A stretch of 64,000 nucleotides of DNA, taken from assembly GCA_013115135.1 (NCBI GenBank), contig JABANP010000124.1:61230-125229 (forward strand), read 5' to 3'. Below are positions 23,157 through 38,215 of the stretch, piece after piece. Source of the DNA: Perkinsus olseni. Lineage: Eukaryota > Perkinsozoa > Perkinsida > Perkinsidae. Every line of letters starts with the position of its first letter. The first letter of the stretch is position 1. The position numbers were made by a program, and so were the translations under genes. The notes beneath the pieces were generated by a model. That model was not told the DNA's origin. It did no database searches and saw only the letters and a program-made list of their open reading frames with translations.

Positions 23157-26020
23157 TTATGGATCGTGAAGATTTTCGTAAAAGATGAACATGCAAACAA
23201 TAATCGAAACAATAATCATGCTACAATAGTCTTCTCAATTTTTGCTCCTACCGAGTCACCACGCGGTCGCGGCTAACCATCCATCTAAGCCACTAGAGAA
23301 CCTACCAGTGTTCACCAGGGGTTCATCCCGGCGAGTAACCACCTTGACAACCTCCTGACCCAGTAATCCGCCCACAACCGCAGCACATGGTGGTATCGCT
23401 CCCGCCGAAATCTGCTGCAGCAACCGCGGCTCCGAGAGAATGGGCTCCAGGAACTGACAAGATATGAGGAATCATAATCAAACCGATTTCACTACTGGGT
23501 GAAGAAGCGCAAGTTGAAAAGCGAGCTACGTGCAACACAGCCCGAAAAATAGCCGGTCGTGGATGTGCCAATCAATTGGGAGCCAAGTTAACCACGAAAC
23601 TCGGGATCTCATGCGGGTCAATATTCGCAGATTCTCAAAGTTCTACCGCTCAAAGACGTCATTTGCGCGAGGAAAAGTGATGGACATCGCGAGTGGAAAA
23701 TACATCCCTCGTTTCTCGACTTCTTCACCAGCCACGAGACATTCTCCTCGTAAAAAATTAACACCCTGCCACAGCGTTCGTCATAGTGTTCGAGTAAGAG
23801 CCCGATAGAGAATAGATCACCGAGTCCGAGAATCCGACCAGTGCACACCTTAGCCATAGCGGTATCCGTCGAACTCGCAGTGACAGAGCTTATTTGCTCA
23901 CCGAACTCCTTCTCGGACGCCGGCCACGAGCCCAGCTGGGATCGGATTCGTAGGAGTAGGGGCACCATAGCGCACTCGAATCTGAGGGAGAGACACTCTG
24001 ATTATAGAAAACTTTCCGAAACCATTTTCATGTTCGCTCCGGATATCTCTTCAGTAATTTCGCCAACCATCATGAGAACGAGGCTACGAAGACTCCGACG
24101 TGGGAAATTCTCCGCCAACTCCGAGTCAGGCTGTGTAACACCCCTGAACAAATACGAACAGCGGAAGCAGTAACCGGATACTATAACTATTCAATCGCCT
24201 CTTCAATTCTATCCAAGTCCCGAATAGCCACTAGCTGTACTACTCATGCCTTGCTATTATCATGTCATGCACAGCAGTAAAATGCGATCACTGAGGGGGT
24301 TTGTTGAACGCGCAATACCGCCTTACGGAGCCTTCTTTAATTTAACTCCACCAAGCAGATCCACAATAGGCCTCGAGAGCAAGTCATCAAAAGAGGCAGT
24401 AGTGATCTCCTGAAAAAGAACGCCCTCTACAGGAATTCCACTCCAATAATAACGCTAGAAGTTCCCACACAGCGCAGAGCTTCATCGCATCCATCCGCAT
24501 ATATAACAGATCTGCCAATGGCGAGCGATTCGGGATGTATCGATTCGAATCAAGATTCATAGTGTAGGCACAGCCGAGTCATCTCCGTGCAATGTCTGGA
24601 TAGCAGTAAGAAACTCTGTCAATGGGCCATTAACAGAGTTCTTTACTGCTGAAGGATAACTCAATAATGGCAGCAGTTCAACCCCAAAACTTCCACCTCT
24701 ATAGCTGCCTTGCTCTATCTCATTCACTAATGCCAAGCATGCATGCGAATGCCAATCCGTGCGTTCGATCTTTTCAATTATTGCAACACCTTTTGAATCT
24801 GAGTCTCTACCAACTACAGTTCTCTATGTCGTATTTCACACGCAGACGTTCAGACGGATACAATCCGTTCCACGCTTCGGTCACCATTCAGTCATGAGAA
24901 ATTCCGAGCATCATTCCACGAAATTCACAACGAGAATAAGAGCTTCGTATAACCAACTCACCACTGCTGCCTTATTCCCCAAGGACCTCTCTAACACTCT
25001 GTGCTTCACAAGATCAGCACACCACCATCCAACTCCACCGAACCCAAACGACAGAAAAACCGCCACGCCGGCTTTCCGCGCCGCTTCGGCAAGCCTCTTC
25101 GCTTCAGGAAAGTTGAATTCGAGGTCAATCGAAGCCGCATTGAACTTCTTCATATCAACAGACTTCTCATCAGTGACAGTCACCGCAGCCAGAGGATTCA
25201 TCTCACGCAGGGACGCCGCAGAGGCCTCAGCGAGGGTTTTATAGGCGCTCAAATCTGATGGAAAAGTAGGAATTTGAGCCTGTCAACGATCTCCAATATT
25301 CTCTCGAGAGATCTGCGCGATTCCCCATCAGGCGCACCGGTTCCACGGTGGAACTTCCACCTATCAACCCAAAGCGAAAAGAAATCTCGACGATTATCTG
25401 TATCCCCGTGGAAGAACTTAGGGCCCGCCGAGACCCGAACGAATGATAAACAAACCCGTGAAATGAGATGAGATGTCTTACCCGCTGGCAGAAGGAAGTT
25501 CCAAGCCCGAGCGTCCTCTGTGACTGCACGATCGTCGGCCAGGGTGATGTTCGCTCCGGCTAGGAGGACGTTCTTGGCGACTTCTACGTTGATGGCAGAG
25601 AGACCAAAGATCAGCACCGAGCCCGACTTCAATCGACTGAAAAAAGTAGGAAGGACCACGAAATCTATTAACGACAAAATGTAGTTACTCACGGTAGTGC
25701 GTAAGTAGGACTCAGTCATTGATGTATTGCCAACGACCAAAAGAATCTCAAATCACTACTGTTCCGCAACCGCGCGAGCGTCCGACAATTTTCCACCAGT
25801 AAGTCACTGGTCGGTTGAATGCTACTAGAGAACAGAGAAGGATGAACACACTTGGTGAATTCTGAATGTCTAAGATCATGAGCATCTTCCGCGTGCGCAC
25901 CACAAAGGCTCCCACTACCAATCGGCCAGCTATCACCTCTGCGCATTGCGTCCCCAGAGCCGCAGCTGGCGATCATAAACCTCCTCCTCGCTCGCCGATA
26001 TCTCTTCACTGTTGGCCATG
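23157..26020 (-). CDS. SAE1: SUMO-activating enzyme E1 subunit 1 (AOS1/SAE1)
   Basis: This is the smaller half of the heterodimeric enzyme that adenylates SUMO. Exons: ATG at 26020 with EEEVYDRQLRLWGRNAQR; 25636-25492 with SVLIFGLSAINVEVAKNVLL, the degenerate Rossmann entry typical of this subunit; 25254-25010 with SAASLREMNPLAAVTV and GWWCADL; 24409-24327 with SFDDLLSRP; 23981-23849 with LLLRIRSQLGSWP; and 23453-23306 with PPCAAVVGGLLGQEVVKVV, the signature end of the fold. Splice phases agree through these exons. The final short exon (about 23230 to the TAA at 23157) is a guess; it would give a hydrophobic tail ending FYENLHDP. An imperfect hairpin (24600-24655) and a weak extra open segment lie in the third intron. 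No catalytic Cys is expected in this subunit. Confidence 0.9.
24600..24655. repeat. Imperfect inverted repeat in SAE1 intron
   Basis: Arms of about 22 bp (AGCAGTAAGAAACTCTGTCA and its near complement) with two mismatches surround a short GGGCC loop. Confidence 0.75.
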
Positions 26021-26095
26021 AATCTCCAGGGACCACCTTCAACGCGCCACAAAATTACACCATCAATTCAGAACACTCACGCAACACCCCACAGT
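26003..26095. repeat. Duplicated 5' segment of SAE1, copy A
   Basis: It contains the SAE1 start codon and 5' flank, including GCGCCACAAAATTACACCA (a diverged introner-like core). It matches 27493-27585 over about 90 bp. Confidence 0.85.
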
Positions 26096-26286
26096 GGATT
26101 TGGCAAAACATTTACACAGCATTTAGAAAATTCACGAGTTCGTTGCCAGTGTGCCGCGGCGCCCCCCCAGCCGAGCACAACCTCCTGAGATACAGACATT
26201 GCAACACGCGCACTCATGACAGAGAAAATTTTCCTTCTTTCGTACGGGAAGCTGCCACTCGGCGATCTCGCCGGCCAGTCCAGGCT

Positions 26287-26304
26287 GCTACGACGCGTCG
26301 TAGC
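26287..26304. repeat. Perfect 18-bp palindrome
   Basis: GCTACGACGCGTCGTAGC lies in the region between the two SAE1 5' copies; function unknown. Confidence 0.85.
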
Positions 26305-26420
26305 CCCTAGCTTCGATCACACAGTGTGATTCACGCTGACAAGAGAACGCTTCTGTAGTGCTCCAAGGAATAAGGAATTCCAAAACACGAGTTTTCAAAG
26401 GGGATTCATTTTGGGCGTTG

Positions 26421-26444
26421 CCGTACCATTGGTACGGTACCAAT
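26421..26444. repeat. hAT-type excision footprint, 8-mer CGTACCAA
   Basis: The sequence reads CGTACCA-T-TGGTAC-G-GTACCAA. It is two partial copies of CGTACCAA; the left copy's last base and the right copy's first base are each replaced by their complement, and a 6-nt inverted filler lies between. Two odd palindromes are centred at 26429 and 26436. Confidence 0.75.
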
Positions 26445-27097
26445 CAGCAATGAGCCATAACACGAAGCTCTGCTATCAGTGGCCTACATGGGCACAGATA
26501 AATCGCAAGAGTAGGTCTCAACTCAGGGCAAGCTGCCATTTCTCCTCGTCGGTGCCGTAAGTCTACCTCAGCGCGAGTACAATACCCGCGAACAAGGTCA
26601 CAGATACTATCATGACAGTATGACCACTTTTCCGGGCCTTGCGTACTGGAGACTTCAGTCCGAAGTTATATATCTCCAACTTCAACCAGGAGTACCAAGT
26701 GAGACAAAGGTGATCTCTAGCGGTTAAACTTCCTGAAGTAGCCGGTAGGGGCTATATATCATTCTTATATCATTCTTATAACCAGTAAGGGAGAGAGGAA
26801 ATCCCTGTGGACGATTATCACTTCCTTCCGCGTCGCGGAATCCGCAACAACATAAAAACATGACAAAGTCGACGGGAATCGAAGTGGCCTGAGTCTGAAT
26901 GTGTTTTAGAGTTGTTCCACAACATCCGTTCACTCCTCATAAAATCTGAATTCGGATACCCAAATCTGTTTTCCCCTCTGGCCACTGTCCGGTGTCCCCT
27001 GTCCTAATCACTTCAGGAGGGACAAGAACTGCATAGAAGAAGCCGTCATGCTTGAAGCTTCCCTTGGCGGATCGACCCATGAAACTGAAATACTGGC

Positions 27098-27121
27098 ACA
27101 GATACTATCTGTCAGATAGTA
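27098..27121. repeat. hAT-type excision footprint, 8-mer ACAGATAG
   Basis: The sequence reads ACAGATA-C-TATCTG-T-CAGATAG. Palindrome centres are 27105 and 27112; both end bases are complemented as at 26421. Confidence 0.75.
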
Positions 27122-27253
27122 CTGCGCCTCCATGCCCAGCCTCCCAGTCTCAAGGCTTGTGACACGAGCGATAAGAATCTCAGTCCTAGGAATGTTAGGG
27201 GGCGCTAGGAAAAACTCTGATGCTTCTGAATTTGAAACGTGTTTGATGCATGC

Positions 27254-27276
27254 ACCCTGTCACAGGGTCCCTGTGA
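27254..27276. repeat. hAT-type excision footprint, 8-mer ACCCTGTG
   Basis: The sequence reads ACCCTGT-C-ACAGGG-T-CCCTGTG, with palindrome centres 27261 and 27268. Removing the filler plus one copy restores a plain ACCCTGTG. Confidence 0.75.
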
Positions 27277-27434
27277 TAATGACGGTATCACAGGCTGTCG
27301 CAGCAGTACCTTGAGCAAAACGTGAGAGCGCACTGCTCTGCGACAGAGCGTAAGTAGCTAGGCTAACCATTACCGGGCAGAGCCTCCGCCAAAATTTTAC
27401 CAGCAGAAATTAGTCTCGTTTCTCTCCCAATGCT

Positions 27435-27585
27435 ACCTCCCTAAATTGCGCCCTCAGGTCGCAACTGACGAGCGTGAACGTCGCTCGCCCAAATCGCTTC
27501 ACTGTTGGCCATGAATCTCCTAAGACAATCTTCACCGCGCCACAAAATTACACCACCAATTGAGACCACTCGCGTAACTCCACAC
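27435..27585 (-). pseudogene. Decayed duplicate of SAE1 first exon
   Basis: The start region repeats copy A closely, then diverges. Translation gives MANSEAIWASD...HARQLRPEGAI and a stop, clearly derived from the MANSEEISASEEEVYDRQLR start of SAE1. No downstream E1 exons follow, so the duplicate is a fragment. Confidence 0.8.
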
Positions 27586-27624
27586 ACTAAGAGCGGGAAA
27601 TCGTCTCAAATGATACAGGGTAAT

Positions 27625-28664
27625 TTACGTATTCTCCTCTTGCGAAATCTTGACCTCTTGCTTTTCCTCAACAGTCTTCGCATCCTCCTCTTCTTTCTTC
27701 AATATTGCATTCTTCATCTCTGTTTCCAACCTCTGTACATTAGCCTTTTAGCTTGACCAACACCCTGGCTCAATCTAGCCTCCCCAACCACCGCTGTATC
27801 CAATGACTCCCCCCAAGCGACTCTCTGCTCCGGCCAGACTCACCCGGGCTTGTAATACATCACTGAGACGTCTACTTATAGCGTTCGCACTCGTGGTCAT
27901 CTCTCTCGCCTTCTCCTGAGCCCCGTTCAAACATGCATCCAAAATTTCCTTCCCGCAAAGATCGATATCCTCCCCCTTTTTGCGGCGCTCCGCGATGTAC
28001 TTGATGGCGTATCTCGCTCCCGAGCTTGCCACCACCGGATGCACAATGGCACACAGTAAACCCAACAGTCGCATCAGAGGGTTGTCCGAACCAACCAGCG
28101 TATCCTTCACGTGCGCACTGTCGAATTTCTCAAAAGATTCCCTCGCAGCTATCACTAAACATTCCTCAGGTGTTCTCTTCAATTCATCAGCTAACACTAT
28201 AACCCCAGCCGCGCTTCGCTCCGCTAAGGCCGCTCCGATTTTCGTCACTTCTCCTTCAGTAGGAGGTCTAATGGCCGTACCATCTAGTCGCGTTACCCCT
28301 GAAGGTCGTAACGGGATAAAATATGATCATAATAATCATATGCCGCAGAAACACCAACTTCTGACACGCCTAATCTCATTCGACATTCATCATTTTCCAA
28401 AGAATACCAACATTTCGGCGACACTCCCCATCTCCGAACGAGTAAACTCTCACACTTTCCCACGTTACTTCCATCCGGTGTTTTTCCTGTTGCGGCGCAC
28501 TCGCGGCAAACTGCCAGTACATCACCGTGGCCAGATAGGGTTGGAATGCTCACAGCAAATGCCGTACGGTTACCAACTTTCTGCAAATCTTTTCCGCAGC
28601 CCCAGCAGAAATCCACACCTCTGAAACACGCGCACGCCCACGCGATCGATCTCATTTCGACCAT
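27625..28664 (-). CDS. Zinc-finger and coiled-coil protein, unknown function
   Basis: An upstream exon has CWGCGKD and CRECAATGKT, spaced like a C2-C2 zinc-binding module. Next comes a long helical exon (LADELKRTPEECLVIAARES, LLGLLCAIVHPVVASS, YIAERRKKGEDIDLCG). After an intron starting GTGAGTC, a last exon resumes in frame as NVQRLETEMKNAILKKEEE and ends at 27625; it is charged and likely a coiled coil. I do not recognise the family. The start is uncertain: the acceptor-like GTGTTTCAG just inside the first open frame suggests an earlier exon. Confidence 0.65.
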
Positions 28665-28934
28665 CTCATCACTACCTCTTCTTAGTGTCGACTTCCGGGA
28701 CTCTCCTCTCTTCTCTCAGGCTCCCCCCGATGACATCTAGATGCCGCAGCACAGACCAGACCGCAGTGTTGTAGTCCGACGGTTCGAGTGTCCTGACAGA
28801 TAAAGCGACTTGCAAGGTATGCGCGTTGAGCATTGCGCGACGAAACACGCGCGAAGCTACTCTGGATATAGCTCCGGAGAATGGTATCCTTAGAATACCA
28901 TCTCAGTAATAAGTTCACGCTAACGATGCTCAAT

Positions 28935-31900
28935 CAAAATTATTGATGAGGCGTTAATAACGTCATCGTGACCACTCAACTCGGTGGGGTACGAAGTACA
29001 ATCATCATCATACCCAAATTATCATTCGCCCTTCGCTGGTGAAGCTCGAAGAGCAGATCTGCGAAGTCGCCGATGGTAAGAAGTTCTTACTAAGAACGTC
29101 GGCCAAATACGTGGCTTCTCGCAAGGACTTGATACCAGACATCATTTTCTTAACTTCATCTTCGCCTTCGTTGACGCCGGGAACCACATAGGCCCCCATT
29201 TTGGGACCGATGCCGACCCTTAGAAATCTATCTGTCTTGTGGGATCTCAGATTTGGGGCAATTCGTTTCGCGTCCTTTGCAGACACCATGTACTGCAAAT
29301 CGGTTGCAGTTCTTAGCACTTATAGCTCTTCGCACTCGAGTCACTTGACCGAGATATACGACGCCGTGCTTGACCCTAGCAGTTCCACTGTCGATTGCAA
29401 TTGGCGTGACCCTATCCAGTAGTGTCAAGTCGTACATGTTAACTGAGAACGTTTATACCAAAGGGATAACAGAGTATGAAGTTGAATGATTTGACACCCG
29501 TGCTTTGCATAATGCAAATAGCCGGATTCATATCGGACATGACGTAGGCGAAAGAGACAGCAGTCGGCTCCCAAGAGCCGCAAGCAGCCTCGAGACGCAC
29601 TAGCAGTGCACTATGCGTCACGCGTATCGTGCCAGGCAATGCCTGCCACGTCAATGGCTGCCTGCCTGCCAGGCAGAGTTTCTTCATTGAGTCTTCCAGA
29701 CAAGTATCCCAGATCAAAGAGACTGTAGACCACTGAGAACGTCGTTCCGAAGGGTTTGTCTAAATCTTAGTGGCCAACTGGGCTTCGTCTCGGTCGGGTG
29801 CTGCGAGCTAAGCTCGCTGAGCTTCCAATTCCGGCATTCAACAGATGTGGGCGGTGCTTGGGCCGGAGACTTCCATCGAACTCATGCTCATCCATTGGAG
29901 ACGAGAGAAGCAAGATTGTCACTTTGCGCTGCGGACTGCGAGCAAGAAAGCCAGTTACAGTACAAATAACGAGCCTCATTCTCGTGTTATTCTCGGATGC
30001 AGATTTTCGAGTTATAGGTAATTGCTTGCAACGAAAGATTACCATTGTTGGCAATCCCAGTGAGCTAACCGTTGCTATCATTCAGTAACGCCCATCGTTC
30101 ATTCCAGTTTCTTTAGGAAGTTTTCGAGAGGCTACAATTGGCTACAGCGATGATTATCGGCATTCATCCTGGACGAACCATCGTGGCCCAGTCCGACCAC
30201 TGTCCTTCGTAACAGTAGCTGGCACGCAGCAGCTGCCCGAATCGCACTACACTTTCGCTATCTCCCCCGGCCAGGACTTACTCTCCACCGAGTATCTTCC
30301 GCCGTTTGTCGATATACCTCGCAATGCCCTCCTCCCCGACAGCATCATGTCCGAAAATTCTGGAAATGCTGTCCAGCTCGACCTGGCTCACTGACGCCGG
30401 CTGGAACCACGATGGAAAAGTCTTAGCCGTAGCCATCTCGACACCTGAGAAATCTTTCGATTGTGGACCACCAGAAAATATCAAACGTATTTCAATCACA
30501 ATCATCTCTGTTATCCACAAAAGCCGTACAAGGTGAGTTTTCAAGCAACGACAGAAACATGCTCAGACGGCAAGTTCTCTCCTGACCATCAACAGAGGCA
30601 GCTCACCGGAGCCACTAAAATTTCAGTCTGAAATACAGTGTGGGACTGCGTATCCTACCTGAGACAACTTGACCGGATTGGAGTGGAGTGATTCTCGTCA
30701 GTTTCCCAGCATGCAGACTGCTCTGTACGATATGAGGATCAGATCGCGTGAACACAGCGTCGACTTCTAGAGGATCCAGACTCTGCCGAAAATAAAATAG
30801 ACAGCGGCGTTGTTTCGTTCGAGATCGATGCAAGACATAAGAAACTGTCTGGCTAGCCTGTGACAGACCTGTCAAACCCACGACGCAACAGCGATTCGCG
30901 TTCCACTCACTCACCCCTTTTTTCCGAGCCTGCTCTTCTAAAACGGATGCATCCATGAAACTAAAGATGGAAATATTCCAGCCTGAAATCTTCGACTCCA
31001 CTTATATAGATATGGCAAATGAATTCCACGCTACCCATTTCATTTGGCAAAAGAACTTGTCGATGATCGAACTCTATACCGACGGATGCGAGATCCAACG
31101 TCATCTCCAACTCACCTGTCATTCACCTCAGGACTCATAGGAGTTTCCGATGGGGCTCCTTCGGATTTCGTAGTCTTGGCATCCTCAGCCTTTGCTAGGT
31201 CTGCGTTTACTTGACGACCGAAGTCGTGGAGGGCTGAGAGGAAAACGACAATCTTTCCGAGAAACCACGCCGTGCCTCATCGGCCGGCTACAAACCCGCA
31301 ATAATCACTCAATAAACGATCTTGAAAGATTATGGAAGCAAAACGGCTGAGAGAAGCAGGAGGCGAGTGGGAGTTCCAATCAGCACTGAAAGTTCCAGTC
31401 TGGAACCGCTCCTTCACGCTGATTGTCGTAAGCGAACTCAGTGAACCGAACACAGCACTCATCCGCGGAGCACCAAAGGCTCTTGATACTGGATGGTCCA
31501 GATAAGGCAAAGATATCCGTCGACAGCCCGGTCACCCCTCTGCTTTTCGGTGATCGAGAACTCAACGCCCGAGAGGGTGATGGAGCGAGCGATGCTACTT
31601 GTTCCACGCTATGCTCCAGGAGAGTTGGCGCCCAGCAGAAAATTTCATAGGTAAGTATATTATCCCAACTGAAACTCCATATCTTCAGCAATCCAGTGGT
31701 GTAATGGGATATATCCTTCGTTGATTGTGAACGTTGCGAAGAAGTTCTTCGGAAGAACGCTCGGTAACCCAAGCAGCTTGATTGCATCTCGTGAGCTGTA
31801 CCGCTCACTTATCTCATCTTGTAGTCTACGCAGCCTATCCCTGGCGACCTAAGGGCTTAACCGCCAGCATGCTCAGCAGTTATATCTCTCCTTGTTCTCG

Positions 31901-33200
31901 AAGAGCTTGACGACTCTCTACGAACATCTAGAGGTCGACCGAAGTTCAGGAACACCAAACTTCTCGCAGTCCGTCTTGAAGACGCGGCACCAGACTCGGC
32001 CCCCAACGCGGACTCAAGCTCTTCATCATCAGTAGTAGCCAAACACGCAAGATGAGCTTTCAATAGATTTGCAACGGGTCGCGTGAATACGATCTCACGA
32101 TACTTCAACTCTTACTCTCTCACATCAGAGCACTCTCGCAGTCATCCAATCCGTCGACCTTCTGGGTGAGTCGGAAACAAAGCTGTCCCAAGAGGTGCAC
32201 CCAGAGAACGCCACAGCCCGATGTTCGTAAGCGGAATCCCAGTTCTCTTTCCTCTACAACACAATTGCCGCATAGTCATTTTCATACTGGCGAGGAGCCA
32301 CGGTTGGTGTTGTGTGAAACTCGAGGGGGGCTCTCTCTCCCTGGGGAGAGGCATGCGGCATGCCGCAGAAAAGTTCCGCGAAAGCCAGAGGAACAGGGAT
32401 AAGCCCCCACAAACACGGCGCGAACGCATCGTCACGGAACTTCCGTGACGGAAGGCACATTTCCGAACAATGGATGAATCCGATAACTTGAATCGAAGAA
32501 GAGTTTTCATATCGTCCTCAATGAGGATTCCTCATCTTCATCGACGAACCGCGCCCAAGCTCACCTTTCTCAAGCTCTCCTAGCCCCTTCCGCCGCTTCA
32601 AAAAAGACAGGACGTGCTTGCCAATCGGAAGGCTTCGGTCCTCCTTCCCTTTCTGTCCGACCAACAGAGCTTCTTCCAAGGCGGGTGAAGTTCCGTGAAC
32701 CACAGCAGAATCTTTGCCCTTTGTTTCGGTCACCATCAAGCTGACTCGACCTGACATGGAACGCAAGCAATGGTGGCATGGGTTCTCATTCATCTCAACC
32801 GGCGGCTCAACGTTAACTTGGAGTCTAGAGCTCCACGATGCGATCTACCCTAAGGGTAGATGGGGGTAGTACCCTTCCGCTAAACTCGCACTCAGAGGCA
32901 CATCACGGGTGAAACTCCAGTGATTCTTCGACACTCACGAGTTCATAAAGAACGATTTCGCGTTAACTCACCTCCAGTATTGTGGGTGCTCACAAGAGGT
33001 ACCACTGGAGCCCTCCGGAGCAATCTCGGATCTTTTCCTTTTGTTAACTGCCGAGCCTGTCTCGATTTTGATTCGCCCGGAAGGCGCCGAGTCTCCAGAA
33101 GACTTCAACCGGATTTTCCCCATTTCATCTACAACCACAATGAAGACTGAAAAGTACCCTCACCAGGGACCGAACCCGAGACCTCCCAAAACCCAATGTC
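28935..33200 (-). CDS. Unrecognised multi-exon coding region
   Basis: Several segments on the minus strand look coding and have splice signals, but no family could be named. From upstream to downstream they include GRIKIETGSAVNKRKRSEI (about 33100), NENPCHHCLRSMSGRVSLMV with a CxxC pair (32793-32518), YREIVFTRPVANLLKAHL (32108), LGKIVVFLSALHDFGRQVNA (about 31250), IFSFMDASVLEEQARKKG (about 30960), PSWFQPASVSQVELDSISRI (30540-30287), and YMVSAKDAKRIAP with GPKMGAYVVPGVNEGED (about 29300-29030). The PSWFQP segment faintly recalls the start of a SWIRM domain, but the match is too short to claim. It may be more than one gene. Confidence 0.45.
32430..32454. repeat. hAT-type excision footprint, 8-mer CACGGAAG
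   Basis: The sequence reads CACGGAA-C-TTCCGT-G-ACGGAAG, with palindrome centres 32440 (10-bp arms) and 32447 (7-bp arms). The same 14-nt gain as the other footprints is seen. Confidence 0.72.
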
Positions 33201-33285
33201 CATCGTACTGGGAAACCCACTTAAATGTTATGATGAAATTGACGGCCTGAGAGAACCGGAGGGGCAACGGACATGTATTATGATG

Positions 33286-33303
33286 TCGCGCGCCACGAAA
33301 TTC
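33286..33303 (-). repeat. Introner-like core
   Basis: GTCGCGCGCCACGAAATT lies between the unrecognised gene and the ubiquitin protease; whether it is intronic is not known. Confidence 0.65.
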
Positions 33304-33584
33304 GCAAACGAAAGAGTGGATGGCTATCGTACAAGACCAATGATATCAAGTACAAGTATCTCTATGTTTCGTAAAAAGATTCAAAATAGGTCAGAGCTAT
33401 GACTTAATCGATTATCGACTTCAAACACCTTCAGCGGGCTCCAACGCCCAGCTATTTCGCTTGCTGGCCTTTACTGGCCAGTGCTCTGGGGTCTGACACA
33501 AGGAAACCGTCAGTGGACCACTTTTTGCATGAAACCCGAATCCAGTCTACTCGAGTTGAACTTGAGGGCTCAACTGCAGACACG

Positions 33585-33602
33585 TCCCTTCGCGAAGGGA
33601 CA
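33585..33602. repeat. Perfect 18-bp palindrome
   Basis: GTCCCTTCGCGAAGGGAC lies downstream of the ubiquitin protease exons. Confidence 0.8.
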
Positions 33603-34338
33603 CAAGTTACTCGAATTGCACGAGAATGCTCGATCAAACCAATGCTCAATATTTTCACGAAATCGAAGGGGTACAAGCCATAACGTTTTGAGCAAACCCA
33701 GATGAGACGATGACATACATCAAACTCACGTTTTTCTGCACAAACACAGAAAGAAGATTTTCCCCGGTTGAATCCACGTTCCCTCTCCTGAGTTCCCGCA
33801 GTATGAAATCGCCCTACCGAAAGGCTCTGCTTCCGCATAGCGCCGTAACTGTAAATCCGTCCAGTCGGCATGGGTCTCTCTCTTGGACAAGACGCCAATA
33901 AGCCTTCGCGCGCTAGGAAGATACAGTATCTGTCAAATCCTTATGATAATACCGGACTCCTCCATAAACTACCGCAACAGGAAAAATTCTCAGGCTGACA
34001 GGAATTCATGTGCGCCAGTCAGATGAACCCAGCCCGGCCTCGAAATGATACTCAGGCCACGAGGCACATGAACTACGGCAACAGAAAGGCTCTCAGGCGT
34101 GCCGGGGATTCATGCAGGCTGCAAATATATTTTCTTATTCTCAACACAATAAAATTCATGCTACGAGGCACTCATCAAGAGTATGTTACACTCTAATAAG
34201 ATACCACACATCCACCGAGAATAGGGCAAAGCCGGAGAAGGCGGATCGCCTCAGATGATCCAACGTTTCGTATTGTAACACGGCACCCCGAGCCAGTGGC
34301 TCGGAACCACGAACACAAAGGTACGAGAATGAACTTAC

Positions 34339-37594
<3,256 letters not shown>

Positions 37595-37849
37595 TTAAAG
37601 ATACCTTCAGCCACGTTGGAATGCGGCCAGAGTAAGCTAAACCATAGGAGTTTGAAGGAGACGGTGACATGCCAGAGATTTCCAATAGCATTTTAATCAC
37701 ATTATCGACAGCTGCAAGGTCGAGGCCGTCAACAGAAAACACTGGCTGCAGCTCCAGAAGTCGCGAACAAGTAATCATCAGAAACCTCAGCCAGTGAAAC
37801 CAGAACAGTGCAAAAAAGAGTTTCGGTCTTGACCAAGAGAAAGTACCAC

Positions 37850-38165
37850 TGGGATAAACTTTAGTCTATTTTAGTTTTCTTTACTTTCTAGTTTAACAGA
37901 ACTTAAGTAAAGTTTAACTTTACTTAGTTTCTAGTTTTTTTAGTTCTAACTTTAGTTTGGTTTTTCTAACTTTTGGTATTATTAAGATTGATAATATATA
38001 GTATTATTACGATTATTTATATATCCATAGACTAGTAATAATATATATCATACTGGATAAAATACAAGATTTATATATATTATATCAGGTATTAGTAAAT
38101 AAGTACTATAGTATCTAGTATGATATCATAGTCTATTATTATTAAGATAGATATCTAATAGGTTT
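37850..38165. other. AT-rich low-complexity block
   Basis: About 300 bp of repeated TTTAGTT/TAACTTT and TATTATTA motifs between USP exon groups. No coding signal is seen; probably part of a long intron. Confidence 0.75.
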
Positions 38166-38215
38166 GCTCTCCTCCGGAAGATTTCGGGAAAAAATCGGCC
38201 GTCAGGGCCTTCGGA

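Noticed and set aside
26315..26335. Double palindrome with centres 7 nt apart (26323 and 26330)
   Set aside because: The two flanking 7-mers do not agree on a single 8-mer, so it fails the footprint rule. The same holds for candidates near 32350 and 59955.
30287..30544. SWIRM domain in the unrecognised gene
   Set aside because: Only the PSWFQP start resembles it; the rest of the fold could not be followed, so it is not named.
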